The notes beneath the pieces are model-generated. The model was not told the DNA's origin. It made no database searches and worked only from the letters and a program-made list of their open reading frames with translations. A stretch of 64,000 nt of DNA from Streptomyces sp. CBMA152 (lineage in GTDB: Bacteria; Actinomycetota; Actinomycetes; Streptomycetales; Streptomycetaceae): the NCBI RefSeq assembly GCF_014596475.1, contig NZ_MECJ01000038.1, forward strand, positions 62,001-126,000. The letters are read 5' to 3'. Positions within the stretch are counted from its first letter, which is position 1, and each line of letters begins with the position of its first letter. The translations under genes and the position numbers were made by a program. Of this stretch, positions 9,081-17,523 are shown one piece after another.

Positions 9081-10136
9081 ATGCCACGCAGCGAACAGAT
9101 CGCCGATCTCCGCCCGGCGTACCGCGAGGAGCTGGCCCGGGGCACGGCCCGGTTCTTCCTGCCGGCGCGCACGAACTGCCCCTGGTGCCTGGGTCCCGAC
9201 CTGCGGCGCAAGTTCCGCACCCGTGACCTGATCCAGGACAAGCCGGGGGAGTTCGTGCTCGACGAATGCCTCGGCTGCGGCCACATCTTCCAGAACCCGC
9301 GCCTGAGCCAGGAGGGCCTGGACTTCTACTACCGGGACTTCTACGACGGCCTGGGCGCCGAGACCACGGCCAAGATGTTCGAGGGCAACGGCAGCAAGAA
9401 GCGGTTCCGCCGCAGCGCGCACGCCTTGCGCCGTGTCGCCCTGCCCGCCCGCTGGCTGGACGTCGGCACCTCGCTCGGCCACTTCTGCGCGGCCGCCAAG
9501 GAGGTGCTGCCGGACACGTCGTTCGACGGCCTCGACATGGGCGAGGGCGTCGAGCACGCGGCCAAGGAGGGCCGCGTCGAGCAGGCGTACCGTGGTCTGT
9601 TCGTCGATCTGGCCGACACGATGACGGGCCGGTACGACGTGGTCAGCATGTTCCACTACCTGGAGCACACCCTCGACCCGCACCGCGAACTCACCGCCGC
9701 GCACACGGCGTTGGCGCCCGGCGGCCATCTGCTGATCGAGGTCCCCGACCCCCAGTCGCTCTGCGGGCGGCTGCTCGGCCGGCTCTGGCTGCCCTGGTTC
9801 CAGCCCCAGCACCTCAACCTCATCCCGATGCAGAACCTCTGCACCCGGCTGCGCAACCTCGGCTTCACCGTCGTGGTGGCCGAGCGGCGCGACGCCCACA
9901 TCCCGGCGGACCTGGTGTGCGCGACATGGTTCCTGTTCAGCCGCCTGCTGCCGCCGGACGATGTGCCCTGGCGTGCGAAGCGCCCCGGCCGGGTCAGCCG
10001 GGTGGTGCGGTCGGCGCTGGTGTACTCCGCGCTGCCGTTCCTGCTGGCGGTGTACGGCATCGACCAGCTGCTGAACCCGCTGCTGAGGCGTACGCGGTTC
10101 TCCAACGCGTACCGGGTCATCGCGCGCCGCGACTGA
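9081..10136 (+). CDS. class I SAM-dependent methyltransferase with N-terminal zinc knuckle
   Basis: 351 residues, 48 bp after the glycosyltransferase and preceded by GAGAGGAA. The N-terminus has two CxxC pairs (Cys33/Cys36 and Cys63/Cys66) that look like a zinc-binding knuckle. A Rossmann methyltransferase core follows with the SAM-binding motif LDVGTSLGHF near residue 130 and the EVPDP segment near 220. The C-terminal stretch (YSALPFLLAVYGIDQLLNPLL) is hydrophobic and may sit on the membrane. This zinc-knuckle plus methyltransferase layout is common in sugar, lipid and polysaccharide clusters. It probably methylates the sugar or aglycone of the cluster product and is the last gene of the operon. 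Confidence 0.82.
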   Translation: MPRSEQIADLRPAYREELARGTARFFLPARTNCPWCLGPDLRRKFRTRDLIQDKPGEFVLDECLGCGHIFQNPRLSQEGLDFYYRDFYDGLGAETTAKMFEGNGSKKRFRRSAHALRRVALPARWLDVGTSLGHFCAAAKEVLPDTSFDGLDMGEGVEHAAKEGRVEQAYRGLFVDLADTMTGRYDVVSMFHYLEHTLDPHRELTAAHTALAPGGHLLIEVPDPQSLCGRLLGRLWLPWFQPQHLNLIPMQNLCTRLRNLGFTVVVAERRDAHIPADLVCATWFLFSRLLPPDDVPWRAKRPGRVSRVVRSALVYSALPFLLAVYGIDQLLNPLLRRTRFSNAYRVIARRD

Positions 10137-10174
10137 CGGGGGCGGGGCGGCCGGGGGCGTTTGTCGGCTGAGGA

Positions 10175-11245
10175 TTACCCGCCCGACAGCACCTCGGCCA
10201 GGTCGTAGCGGACCGGCTCCTCCAGCTGGGCGTACGTACAGCTCGCGGGGTCCCGGTCCGGGCGCCAGCGGCGGAACTGGGCCGTGTGCCGGAAGCGGTC
10301 GCCCTCCATGTGGTCGTACGCCACCTCGCAGACCCGGGACGGCCGCACCGCCACCCAGGACAGATCCTTCTTGCCGGTCCAGCGGCTCTGCGCGCCCGGC
10401 AGCCGGGCGCCGGCGTGGGCGGCCTCGTCCAGCCAGGCGGCCCAGGGGTGACCGTCGGCCACCGGGTCGTCCATCAGGAGCGGAGCCAGCTCCTCCACGA
10501 GCTCGGCCCGCCGCTTCATGGGGAAGGCGGCACAGACGCCGATGTGCTGGAGCGCGCCCGAGTCGTCGTACAGCCCGAGGAGCAGGGAGCCGACGACCGG
10601 TCCGCTCTTGTGGAAGCGGTAGCCTGCGACCACCACGTCGGCCGTACGCTCATGCTTGATCTTGAACATCAGCCGGGCGTCGGGGTGGTACAGCAGGTCG
10701 AGCGGCTTGGCCACGACCCCGTCGAGCCCGGCACCCTCGTACCGCTCGAACCACTCCTGCGCCTGGGCGGCGTCCGTGGTGGCGGGCGCGAGGTGGACGG
10801 GGGCGGTGACGCCGCGCAGCGCCTCGACCAGCGCGGCCCGGCGCTCGGCCAGCGGGGTGTCGAGCAGCGACTCGTCGCCCAGGGCCAGCAGATCGAAGGC
10901 GACGAAGCTGGCCGGGGTCTGCTCGGCGAGCAGTTTCACACGGGAGGCGGCCGGGTGGATGCGCTCGCTGAGCCGGTCGAAGTCGAGACGGCCGTCGTGG
11001 ACGATGACGATCTCGCCGTCGACGACGCAGCGCTGCGGCAGGCGCGCGGTCAGCGCCTCGGCGAGCTCGGGAAAGTAGCGGGTCAGCGGCTTGCCGTTGC
11101 GACTGCCGATGACGATCTCGGCCCCGTCGCGGTGCACGATCGCCCGGAACCCGTCCCACTTCGCCTCGTACTGCATACCGGGCGGAATCTTCGCGACGGA
11201 TTTGGCGAGCATGGGCTTCATGGGCGGCATGACGGGCAGATCCAT
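10175..11245 (-). CDS. ligD: ATP-dependent DNA ligase, LigD ligase type
   Basis: 356 residues. The adenylation motif is EAKWDGFR with catalytic Lys29. Further nucleotidyltransferase motifs are visible: SRNGKPLTRYFPEL, VDGEIV, FDLLAL and DGVVAKPLD. The C-terminal OB-fold half contains the GSLLLGLYD and WTGKKDLSWV stretches. It has the ligase part of LigD only; polymerase and phosphoesterase domains are absent. It is divergent from the LigD-like polymerase at 11327, sharing an 81-bp promoter region. The pair would supply end-processing and nick sealing in non-homologous end joining. No Ku gene lies in the window. Confidence 0.9.
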   Translation of the reverse strand: MDLPVMPPMKPMLAKSVAKIPPGMQYEAKWDGFRAIVHRDGAEIVIGSRNGKPLTRYFPELAEALTARLPQRCVVDGEIVIVHDGRLDFDRLSERIHPAASRVKLLAEQTPASFVAFDLLALGDESLLDTPLAERRAALVEALRGVTAPVHLAPATTDAAQAQEWFERYEGAGLDGVVAKPLDLLYHPDARLMFKIKHERTADVVVAGYRFHKSGPVVGSLLLGLYDDSGALQHIGVCAAFPMKRRAELVEELAPLLMDDPVADGHPWAAWLDEAAHAGARLPGAQSRWTGKKDLSWVAVRPSRVCEVAYDHMEGDRFRHTAQFRRWRPDRDPASCTYAQLEEPVRYDLAEVLSGG

Positions 11246-11326
11246 GCACCGGATTGTCCCTGAATAAGATGGATATCCGCCATTTACGATATGCGAGGGA
11301 TGTGGGGGCGGCCTACCGTGGCGTGC

Positions 11327-12367
11327 ATGGGCACGAGCAAGGGTGAGGCGGTCGAGCTGGAGGTGGCGGGGCGGACGGTACGGCTGTCGAACCCGAACAA
11401 GGTGTACTTCCCGGAGGGCGGCGGGGGCGGCTACACGAAGCTGGACGTGGCCCAGTACTACGTGTCCGTCGCCGACGGGATCACCCGCGCCCTGCGCGAC
11501 CGCCCGACGACGCTGGAGCGCTACCCCGACGGGGTCGACGGCGAGTCCTTCTTCCAGAAGCGGGCGCCCAAGAACCTCCCCGAGTGGATCCCGACCGCGC
11601 GGATCTCCTTCCCCAGTGGCCGTCACGCCGACGAGATCTGCCCGACCGAGCCCGCCGCCGTCCTGTGGGCCGCGAATCTGGGCTGTCTGACCTTCCACCC
11701 CTGGCCGGTACGCCGCGAGGCCGCCGACCACCCCGACGAACTCCGCATCGACCTGGACCCCCAGCCCGGCACGGACTTCGACGACGCGGTGCCGGTGGCT
11801 TTTGAACTCCGAGCATTGCTGGACGAGTTCGGAATCCGAGGCTGGCCCAAGACGTCCGGCGGCCGGGGCATCCACGTCTTCGTACCGATCGAACCCCGCT
11901 GGACCTTCACCGAGGTACGCCGCTGCGCCATCGCGATCGGCCGCGAGCTGGAACGGCGGATGGAGGGCCGTGTGACGACGGCCTGGTGGAAGGAGGAGCG
12001 AGGCGAACGTATCTTCGTCGACTACAACCAGACGGCCCGGGACCGCACGATCGCCTCCGCGTACTCGATCCGCCCCAAACCGCACGCCCCGGTCTCGGCC
12101 CCCCTGCGCTGGGACGAGCTGAACGACGTCCACCCCAAGGACTTCGACCTCCGCACGATGCCCGCGCGCTACGCCGAACTGGGCGACATCCACGCGGACA
12201 TGGACACCCACGCGTACAGCCTGGAGCCACTGCTGGAACTGGCCGCCCGCGACGAACACGAACTGGGCGACATGCCGTACCCACCGGACTATCCGAAGAT
12301 GCCGGGGGAGCCCAAGAGGGTGCAGCCCAGTCGGGCCAAGAAGGGAGTGGGGGAGGGCGGGGGCTAG
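11327..12367 (+). CDS. LigD-type NHEJ DNA polymerase/primase
   Basis: 346 residues from ATG 11327 (MGTSKGEAVELEV); ATG 11291 is an alternative. This is the archaeo-eukaryotic primase-fold polymerase domain of LigD as a stand-alone protein. Metal-binding aspartates Asp142 and Asp144 lie in RIDLDPQPG. The GGRGIHVFVPI segment follows, and a third acidic position sits in RIFVDYNQT. SNPNKVYFP near residue 20 is the usual N-terminal signature. A TACCGT element about 10 bp upstream of the ATG suggests a nearly leaderless transcript. It is divergent from the LigD ligase gene, and the two probably cooperate in end joining by adding ribo- or deoxynucleotides to breaks. Confidence 0.88.
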   Translation: MGTSKGEAVELEVAGRTVRLSNPNKVYFPEGGGGGYTKLDVAQYYVSVADGITRALRDRPTTLERYPDGVDGESFFQKRAPKNLPEWIPTARISFPSGRHADEICPTEPAAVLWAANLGCLTFHPWPVRREAADHPDELRIDLDPQPGTDFDDAVPVAFELRALLDEFGIRGWPKTSGGRGIHVFVPIEPRWTFTEVRRCAIAIGRELERRMEGRVTTAWWKEERGERIFVDYNQTARDRTIASAYSIRPKPHAPVSAPLRWDELNDVHPKDFDLRTMPARYAELGDIHADMDTHAYSLEPLLELAARDEHELGDMPYPPDYPKMPGEPKRVQPSRAKKGVGEGGG

Positions 12368-12382
12368 CCGGTACCAAGAGCG

Positions 12383-13099
12383 CTATCGGGGGTCCACCCA
12401 CAGCGCCGAGGCGACCGCGCAGAGGTCACCCTCGGCCGTGGCCAGGGCGACCCCCATCCGGTGCTTGCGGCCTCCTTCCGCGAGGACCCAGGCGTACGAC
12501 ACCAGGGGCGAGGAAACCGGCACCGGCTGGAGCAGGCGGGCCGTGAGCGAGGCTGTTACCGCGCCCGCCCGCATCCCTCCCCGAAGTCGGCCCGCCGCGT
12601 TTCCGGGGCAGTCGAGTGCGCCCCACACGAGCTCCGGCCGCAGCATCCCCTCGGGGTCGGCGAGCGCGGGTCCGGGGGTCCACGCGGTGGCCACCAGATC
12701 CCGCCCCGGCACGGCCCCGCAGTGCTGGCGCAGCCCGGTGTCGGGGGTGCGGTCGAGTCCGCACCCGAAGCAGTCCACGGCGCCCTCCGGCGGAGCCGCG
12801 CGGTACGCCTCGGCCGCCGCCAACGCCTCGCCCCAGGAGGGCGGTTCGGGGACTTCGAGGTCCAACTCGTCGGGCGTGGCCACCGCGAGCACCCCGTCCG
12901 CGCCGGTCAGCACGGCGCCACCGTCGGCGGTCTCCGCGAGCCCCACCGGCACCTCCACCGGGGTCGGCCGCCGGAAGTCCACCCGTACGGTCTTGGCCGC
13001 CGCCCGCCCGGCGAGCACCCCCGCTACGAATCCGCCGAACGCCACCCCGGGATACCCCCGCAGATGGCCGGGCACCGTGATCGTCTCGATGTCGGTCAT
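12383..13099 (-). CDS. hotdog-fold (PaaI/acyl-CoA thioesterase-like) protein
   Basis: 238 residues from ATG 13099, with GTGAGG just upstream. The segments FGGFVAGVLAGRAA near residue 20 and a second unit (MLRPELVWGALDCPG to SLTARLLQPVPV) resemble two hotdog repeats of acyl-CoA thioesterases. A Cys-x2-Cys pair (DCFGCG) lies between them. It is convergent with the polymerase gene, with 15 bp between the ends. Hydrolysis of an acyl-CoA is a fair guess, but I did not identify a catalytic residue with confidence. Confidence 0.6.
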   Translation of the reverse strand: MTDIETITVPGHLRGYPGVAFGGFVAGVLAGRAAAKTVRVDFRRPTPVEVPVGLAETADGGAVLTGADGVLAVATPDELDLEVPEPPSWGEALAAAEAYRAAPPEGAVDCFGCGLDRTPDTGLRQHCGAVPGRDLVATAWTPGPALADPEGMLRPELVWGALDCPGNAAGRLRGGMRAGAVTASLTARLLQPVPVSSPLVSYAWVLAEGGRKHRMGVALATAEGDLCAVASALWVDPR

Positions 13100-13395
13100 G
13101 GCCCTCACTTCACCACATCCCCGCCTCCGGCGGCCGGACGGGTATGGGGGTCGGTAGGAGTCAGAGCGTCTGTGTGGTGGCGCAGACGAGGACCGGACCG
13201 CGAGCTCCGGCCGCCACCGAAGGTCGGTAGGACGTCACTTTGCTAAGTGAGTGTCCTGTGCTGGTGAAAAGAAGAGGAAACAGGAAACTTCTGATCGGCC
13301 CTACGTGGAGCGAGTATTGCGTGCCACACTTTCTCTCGGCTCCTGATTCGTCAGGGGACGCAATGGTCATGTGTGACTTGCTTAAGGAGGTGCCG

Positions 13396-14613
13396 ATGAA
13401 GGTTCCTTTAGGCTTCGGCGCAGAGCTGCGTCGGCTGCGAGAAGCCGCGAACATGACGCTGGAGGAAGTTTCCAAGGAGGTGAGCTATAGCAAAGGTCAC
13501 CTCTGCAAGGTGGAGCGAGGAAACAAGAAACCGACTCAGGCACTGGCACGTCGTTGTGACGCCTTGTTCAAGACGGGTGGGCGTCTCGCGCACATGCTGG
13601 ATGCACCGAAGCCCACTGATGCCCGCCGAGCCCAGGGGCGGAGGGAAGTGCTCGCCACGGGCGCCGGTTCCCTGGTGGCCGCCGCCATGGGAGGCCGGGG
13701 CGGGGGACCTTGGACGGGCTACCCGGCACTGCCGACGGCCGCCCTGTTCCACGATCAGCTGCAGCAGATGCGGATGTTGGGCCAGGCCAGCGCACCCACC
13801 GCGCTTCTGGCGCCGCTCGGTGCACAGGTCTCCACCATCACCCGCATGGCCACCCAATCCTCAAGCAGCGTCCGGTCCGAATTGCTGGTCATCGCTGCTC
13901 GCTTCGCCGAATACGCCGGGTGGATGGCTCAGGAGGCGGGGCGTGTCGCCGAGGCCCTGGACTGGACAGCACAGGCGGTGGAACTGGCCCGGGCCGGTGG
14001 CGACACGGATCTGGCGGACTACGCCCTGGTCCGTCGTGCCCTCATTGCCCTGTACAACAACGATGCCCAAGAGACGGTCGAGTTGGTCGAGCAGGCTCAG
14101 CGCGACGGTGTGCCGCCCCGGATCCGCGGGCTGGCGACCCAACGAGCCGCGCAGGGGCACGCGCTGGCCGGTGACGAGAGCGCCTGCCTGAACGAACTGG
14201 ACCGTGCGCGCACCCTCCTGGCCAAGGACGACGCCAGGGACAACGGTCCTGTCCTGGGCCCCACCCAGGTCCCCGACCTCGTCTCGATGGTGACCGGCTG
14301 GTGCCTGCACGACCTGGGCCGGCACCGGGAGGCCGCCGAGATCCTGGACCGCGAGTGCCTGCGCATCCCCCCTCACGCGGTGCGCACCCGCGTCCGCTAC
14401 GGCCTTCGCCGGGCCTTGGCGCACTCCGCCTCGGGCGAGATCGAGCACGCCTGCGAAGTGGCGCGGGAGCTGCTGATGTTCACCGACCTCGCGCCGTCGG
14501 CGACGATCCGGACAGACGTAGGCCAACTCGACCGTGAACTGCGGCGATTCCGTTCCCACCCCGCAGTTCGTGAGCTGCGCCCAGGCCTGGCGCACGCCAT
14601 GGCCGACCACTGA
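13396..14613 (+). CDS. XRE-family regulator with C-terminal TPR-like domain
   Basis: 405 residues. ATG 13396 is chosen because AAGGAGG lies six bases upstream and the helix-turn-helix begins immediately. Residues 6-65 are an XRE/Cro DNA-binding domain (GFGAELRRLREAANMTLEEV to YSKGHLCKVERGNKKPT). The rest is alpha-helical with repeat-like A/L periodicity (AEALDWTAQAVELARA, DTDLADYALVRRALIALY), typical of actinobacterial XRE-TPR regulators. A 142-bp gap separates it from the TIR gene on the same strand. It is the probable sensor and repressor or activator of the five-gene operon. Its 5' leader is visibly less GC-rich than the flanking genes, consistent with an acquired block. Confidence 0.85.
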   Translation: MKVPLGFGAELRRLREAANMTLEEVSKEVSYSKGHLCKVERGNKKPTQALARRCDALFKTGGRLAHMLDAPKPTDARRAQGRREVLATGAGSLVAAAMGGRGGGPWTGYPALPTAALFHDQLQQMRMLGQASAPTALLAPLGAQVSTITRMATQSSSSVRSELLVIAARFAEYAGWMAQEAGRVAEALDWTAQAVELARAGGDTDLADYALVRRALIALYNNDAQETVELVEQAQRDGVPPRIRGLATQRAAQGHALAGDESACLNELDRARTLLAKDDARDNGPVLGPTQVPDLVSMVTGWCLHDLGRHREAAEILDRECLRIPPHAVRTRVRYGLRRALAHSASGEIEHACEVARELLMFTDLAPSATIRTDVGQLDRELRRFRSHPAVRELRPGLAHAMADH

Positions 14614-14755
14614 CCGCGCTATCCCCTTACGCGTGTCGCGTACGGCCGTCCGCTCCGCCGTGCCCGTTTACACATGAACGGCGTGCTGCCTCGGGCTGCA
14701 CACCCACGTCATCCTTCGGCGGCTCGTGCTGCCCATCTCCAGAGGAGACTGCACC

Positions 14756-15556
14756 ATGCCTGTGATCTTCGTGAACTACCGTAGTGGAGACGAGGAGTTC
14801 ACCGCCACTCTCGTGGAAAGAGAGCTGTCCCGGAGGTTCGGCGACGAGAAGGTCTTCCGCGCCAGCAAGTCGATCAGTCCGGGAAGCAAGTTCCCGCAGG
14901 AGATCCTCACCGCCGTACGGCGGTGCAGCGTACTGCTCGCAGTCATAGGTCCCCGCTGGCTCGCGGCCCGCTCCGCTGCCGGAGGCCCCGCTCTCGCGGA
15001 TCCGGAGGACTGGATCCGCCGGGAGATCCTTGAGGCGTTCGACACCGGTGCTGTCGTCATCCCCGTACTCGTGGGCAAGGCCGAGAGGCTCAGGCGCGAG
15101 GAACTGCCCGCAGAGCTGGGGGAGTTGGTCGACTGCCAGTACCGCAGGCTCAACCATCGAAACGCGGAGTCCGATCTGTCGCGCCTGGCCGAGGATCTCG
15201 GGCGCATCGTTCCCGAACTGGGTGGCGCGGCAGCGTCCGACGGGCAACACGAGCAGTCCTCCCGCGAGGGCGGCCAGACGGGGAAGGACGCATCCCGCAA
15301 AGCCGCGCCGCAGAAGGTGGTCAACCGCAGCCAGCGCGGTGGCATCGGAAACGTGAACGGCGACTTCACGGGCACGTTCGTGAGCGAACCGCAGGGCCCC
15401 GTCCACACGGGCAGCGGCCACCTCTACCAAGCAGGCGAGCAGCATCTCTCGCCGCGGATCTCCGGCGACGGAATGCAGATCGGGTACGTCGGGGACAACC
15501 ACGGCACCGTGAACCAGGAGCGGGGAGGCCCGCGCCCCTCGGACGGTGAGCGGTGA
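14756..15556 (+). CDS. TIR-domain effector protein with Gly/Asn-rich C-terminal tail
   Basis: 266 residues; ATG 14756 has AGAGGAG nine bases upstream. Residues 1-155 are a TIR domain: first strand VIFVNYRSGD, BB-loop region KSISPGSKF, LLAVIGPRW, and the putative NADase Glu90 in WIRREI. Residues 155-195 are charged and disordered. Residues 195-266 are Gly/Asn/His-rich (GGIGNVNGDFTGTF, then VHTGSG at 216-221), and VHTGSG recurs in the next protein. TIR enzymes of this type consume NAD or make cyclic ADP-ribose signals in immunity and cell death; that function here is inference. The stop overlaps the next start (GTGA), and five genes are coupled. There is no transmembrane segment. Confidence 0.85.
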   Translation: MPVIFVNYRSGDEEFTATLVERELSRRFGDEKVFRASKSISPGSKFPQEILTAVRRCSVLLAVIGPRWLAARSAAGGPALADPEDWIRREILEAFDTGAVVIPVLVGKAERLRREELPAELGELVDCQYRRLNHRNAESDLSRLAEDLGRIVPELGGAAASDGQHEQSSREGGQTGKDASRKAAPQKVVNRSQRGGIGNVNGDFTGTFVSEPQGPVHTGSGHLYQAGEQHLSPRISGDGMQIGYVGDNHGTVNQERGGPRPSDGER

Positions 15557-17523
15557 CAGGTCACCGTACGACAGTCTCCGCCCCACGGGCGGGCGTTCAC
15601 ACCGGCAGCGGCGACCAGTTCAACTTCGTCACCTGGATGGTGGGTGCCAACGAGCACCTCTTCAGAGCGGGCACCACCCGTCTGACGCTCGTCCGCGAGC
15701 AGCGCCGTCGGCTCATCGGCTGCTTCGTGCCGCCCCAGCACTACGGGCGGGCCGCCGAACGGCTCGAACCGCGTGGCTCGGTGGTTCTGCTCGACGGTCC
15801 TCCAGGCCTCGGGAGGCGGGCCGCCGCGACCATGCTGCTGGAGGATGTGCCCACCGCCGCCAGGCCCGTCGAGGAACTCCCGCCGACCCGGGAGGAGGGC
15901 TCCTTCGAGGTCTCGACCGACGACCGCTATCTGCTGGACCTGTCGAGCGTCACCGACGGCGACTATCCCTCGGCGGAGCGCGCCCTGATCCAGTACCGGT
16001 CCGTCGTCGAGCAGGGCGATGCCCGCATGGCGGTCGTCCTCCCGGCCGGTCTGGGTTGGATGCTCCACGAAGATCTGTCGTCGCTCGTCGTGACGTTGGG
16101 ACGCCCTCGTGGTCGTGCTGTCTTCATCCGGCACCTGCGCGCCCGTGAGGTGCCCTTCGGCGCCGACGACCTGGACACCGAGGAACTGCACCATCTGTTC
16201 GTCAGTGCCCCCATGCGGGAGCTTGCGCGGCTGGCCGAGCTGGTCGCCGAGGCGCGCGATACCAAGCGGTACGGCACAAGCTTTCGGACGTGGCGTGCCG
16301 AAGCCGTGGCCGCCGCAACCAACTGGTCCGAAGAGGTGGCGCGTCAACTTCGGGAACACCGCGGGGCGCACGAGCGTGCACTGCTGGTGGCGGCGGCGAT
16401 GGTCAGCGACGCCCCGGCGGAGGCGGCCCTGAGAGGCGCGCAGCTGTTGCTCGACGTACTGGGGCACGAGAGCGACGACCCGGTCGGACTCGCTCGGGCC
16501 GACCTCGGTGAACAGCTCACGCAACTCGGCATCGAGCGCGGTGACGACGGACGGATCGTGTTTCGGCGGCTCGCTTACGACAGCGCCGTGAGAAGGCATT
16601 TCTGGACCAACTTTCCAGACCTGAGGCCTGCCTTCCGGGACTGGGTGGCCCGGTGCAACGAAATGCCCGAACTCAGGGCCAAGAGCCGTATGGACCTGAT
16701 CGCGAGATTCGCGGAGCAGGCCATGGCGACTGGATGCCCGGACCATGTGTGCACCCTCGTCGAGGCCTGGACCCGGCAACAAGGCGGACGCTTCCGGGCC
16801 GAGGCGGCGGCAGCGCTCGAACTGGGCCTCAGCCACGAGCGGTTCGGCTCGTATTTCCGGTCACGTGCCTACGACTGGGCGACAGGCCGGATCTCTCCGG
16901 GCCTGGCGTCGGTTCTGACGGATGTGTGCCGACAGGTGATCGCGGCGACTCACCCCGAGCAGGCCGCGGTCCGTCTTCGGCACCTCGCTCTCCGCCAGAC
17001 GGGGGCGGAACGTGTGGCGGCCCGTACGGCGCTGCTGGACCTCGCGCACACCAACCGACGCGTGTTCCGGCGGCTGGCCGACCGGATCGCCGGCCTTCCT
17101 TTGGCGGAAGGCGCCGACGAGCTGCTACTCGGCCTGCTAGACCCGGTCTCTCTGCGCATCGTGCCTCCGTACAAGGAGTTCGCGCTGGGGTGGCGGGCGC
17201 TGCTGATGGCGAGACCGGCAATGGAGTGGACACCGGTGCTGCACCGCTGGTTGGACACCCTGGCGCGCGGGCCCCTCGACCACCGCGTCGTCGGCTCGCT
17301 GATCGTCGCCGCCGCAGGGGACTACGGCGCACTGAACCGTCTCTACATAGCCGTCTGCGAATGGACCGTGCCCGCGCTGTCGGATGCCCCCGGCACGGCG
17401 CCCATACCGCCCGCAGCACGGCAGCGCGTCGGTGAACTGTTCTGCCGCGAGATCGACGTGCTGCTCGGGATGGGCTCCACGCACTCCGCGGCCGGTGCAC
17501 AAGAGAGAGGAGAAGGGATATGA
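15553..17523 (+). CDS. large STAND/NACHT-like protein with degenerate P-loop
   Basis: 656 residues; the GTG start overlaps the TIR stop. After an N-terminal VHTGSG motif (15-20) shared with the TIR tail comes REQRRRLIGCFVPP, then the strand-loop VVLLDGPPGLGRRAAA (78-91). This has the shape of a Walker A motif, but the expected GK[S/T] is GRR followed by Ala. A possible Walker B strand is YLLDLSS (127-132). The remaining roughly 450 residues are alpha-helical, with Arg/Leu-rich repeats such as QAAVRLRHLALRQTGAERV, and look like a sensor or scaffold superstructure. I infer a regulatory STAND-like partner of the TIR protein, perhaps unable to hydrolyse NTP. No family could be assigned confidently. 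Confidence 0.7.
   Translation: MTGHRTTVSAPRAGVHTGSGDQFNFVTWMVGANEHLFRAGTTRLTLVREQRRRLIGCFVPPQHYGRAAERLEPRGSVVLLDGPPGLGRRAAATMLLEDVPTAARPVEELPPTREEGSFEVSTDDRYLLDLSSVTDGDYPSAERALIQYRSVVEQGDARMAVVLPAGLGWMLHEDLSSLVVTLGRPRGRAVFIRHLRAREVPFGADDLDTEELHHLFVSAPMRELARLAELVAEARDTKRYGTSFRTWRAEAVAAATNWSEEVARQLREHRGAHERALLVAAAMVSDAPAEAALRGAQLLLDVLGHESDDPVGLARADLGEQLTQLGIERGDDGRIVFRRLAYDSAVRRHFWTNFPDLRPAFRDWVARCNEMPELRAKSRMDLIARFAEQAMATGCPDHVCTLVEAWTRQQGGRFRAEAAAALELGLSHERFGSYFRSRAYDWATGRISPGLASVLTDVCRQVIAATHPEQAAVRLRHLALRQTGAERVAARTALLDLAHTNRRVFRRLADRIAGLPLAEGADELLLGLLDPVSLRIVPPYKEFALGWRALLMARPAMEWTPVLHRWLDTLARGPLDHRVVGSLIVAAAGDYGALNRLYIAVCEWTVPALSDAPGTAPIPPAARQRVGELFCREIDVLLGMGSTHSAAGAQERGEGI

Noticed and set aside
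14756..15556. Thoeris or CBASS system
   Set aside because: No SIR2/SLOG effector (ThsA), cyclase or Cap gene accompanies the TIR gene.
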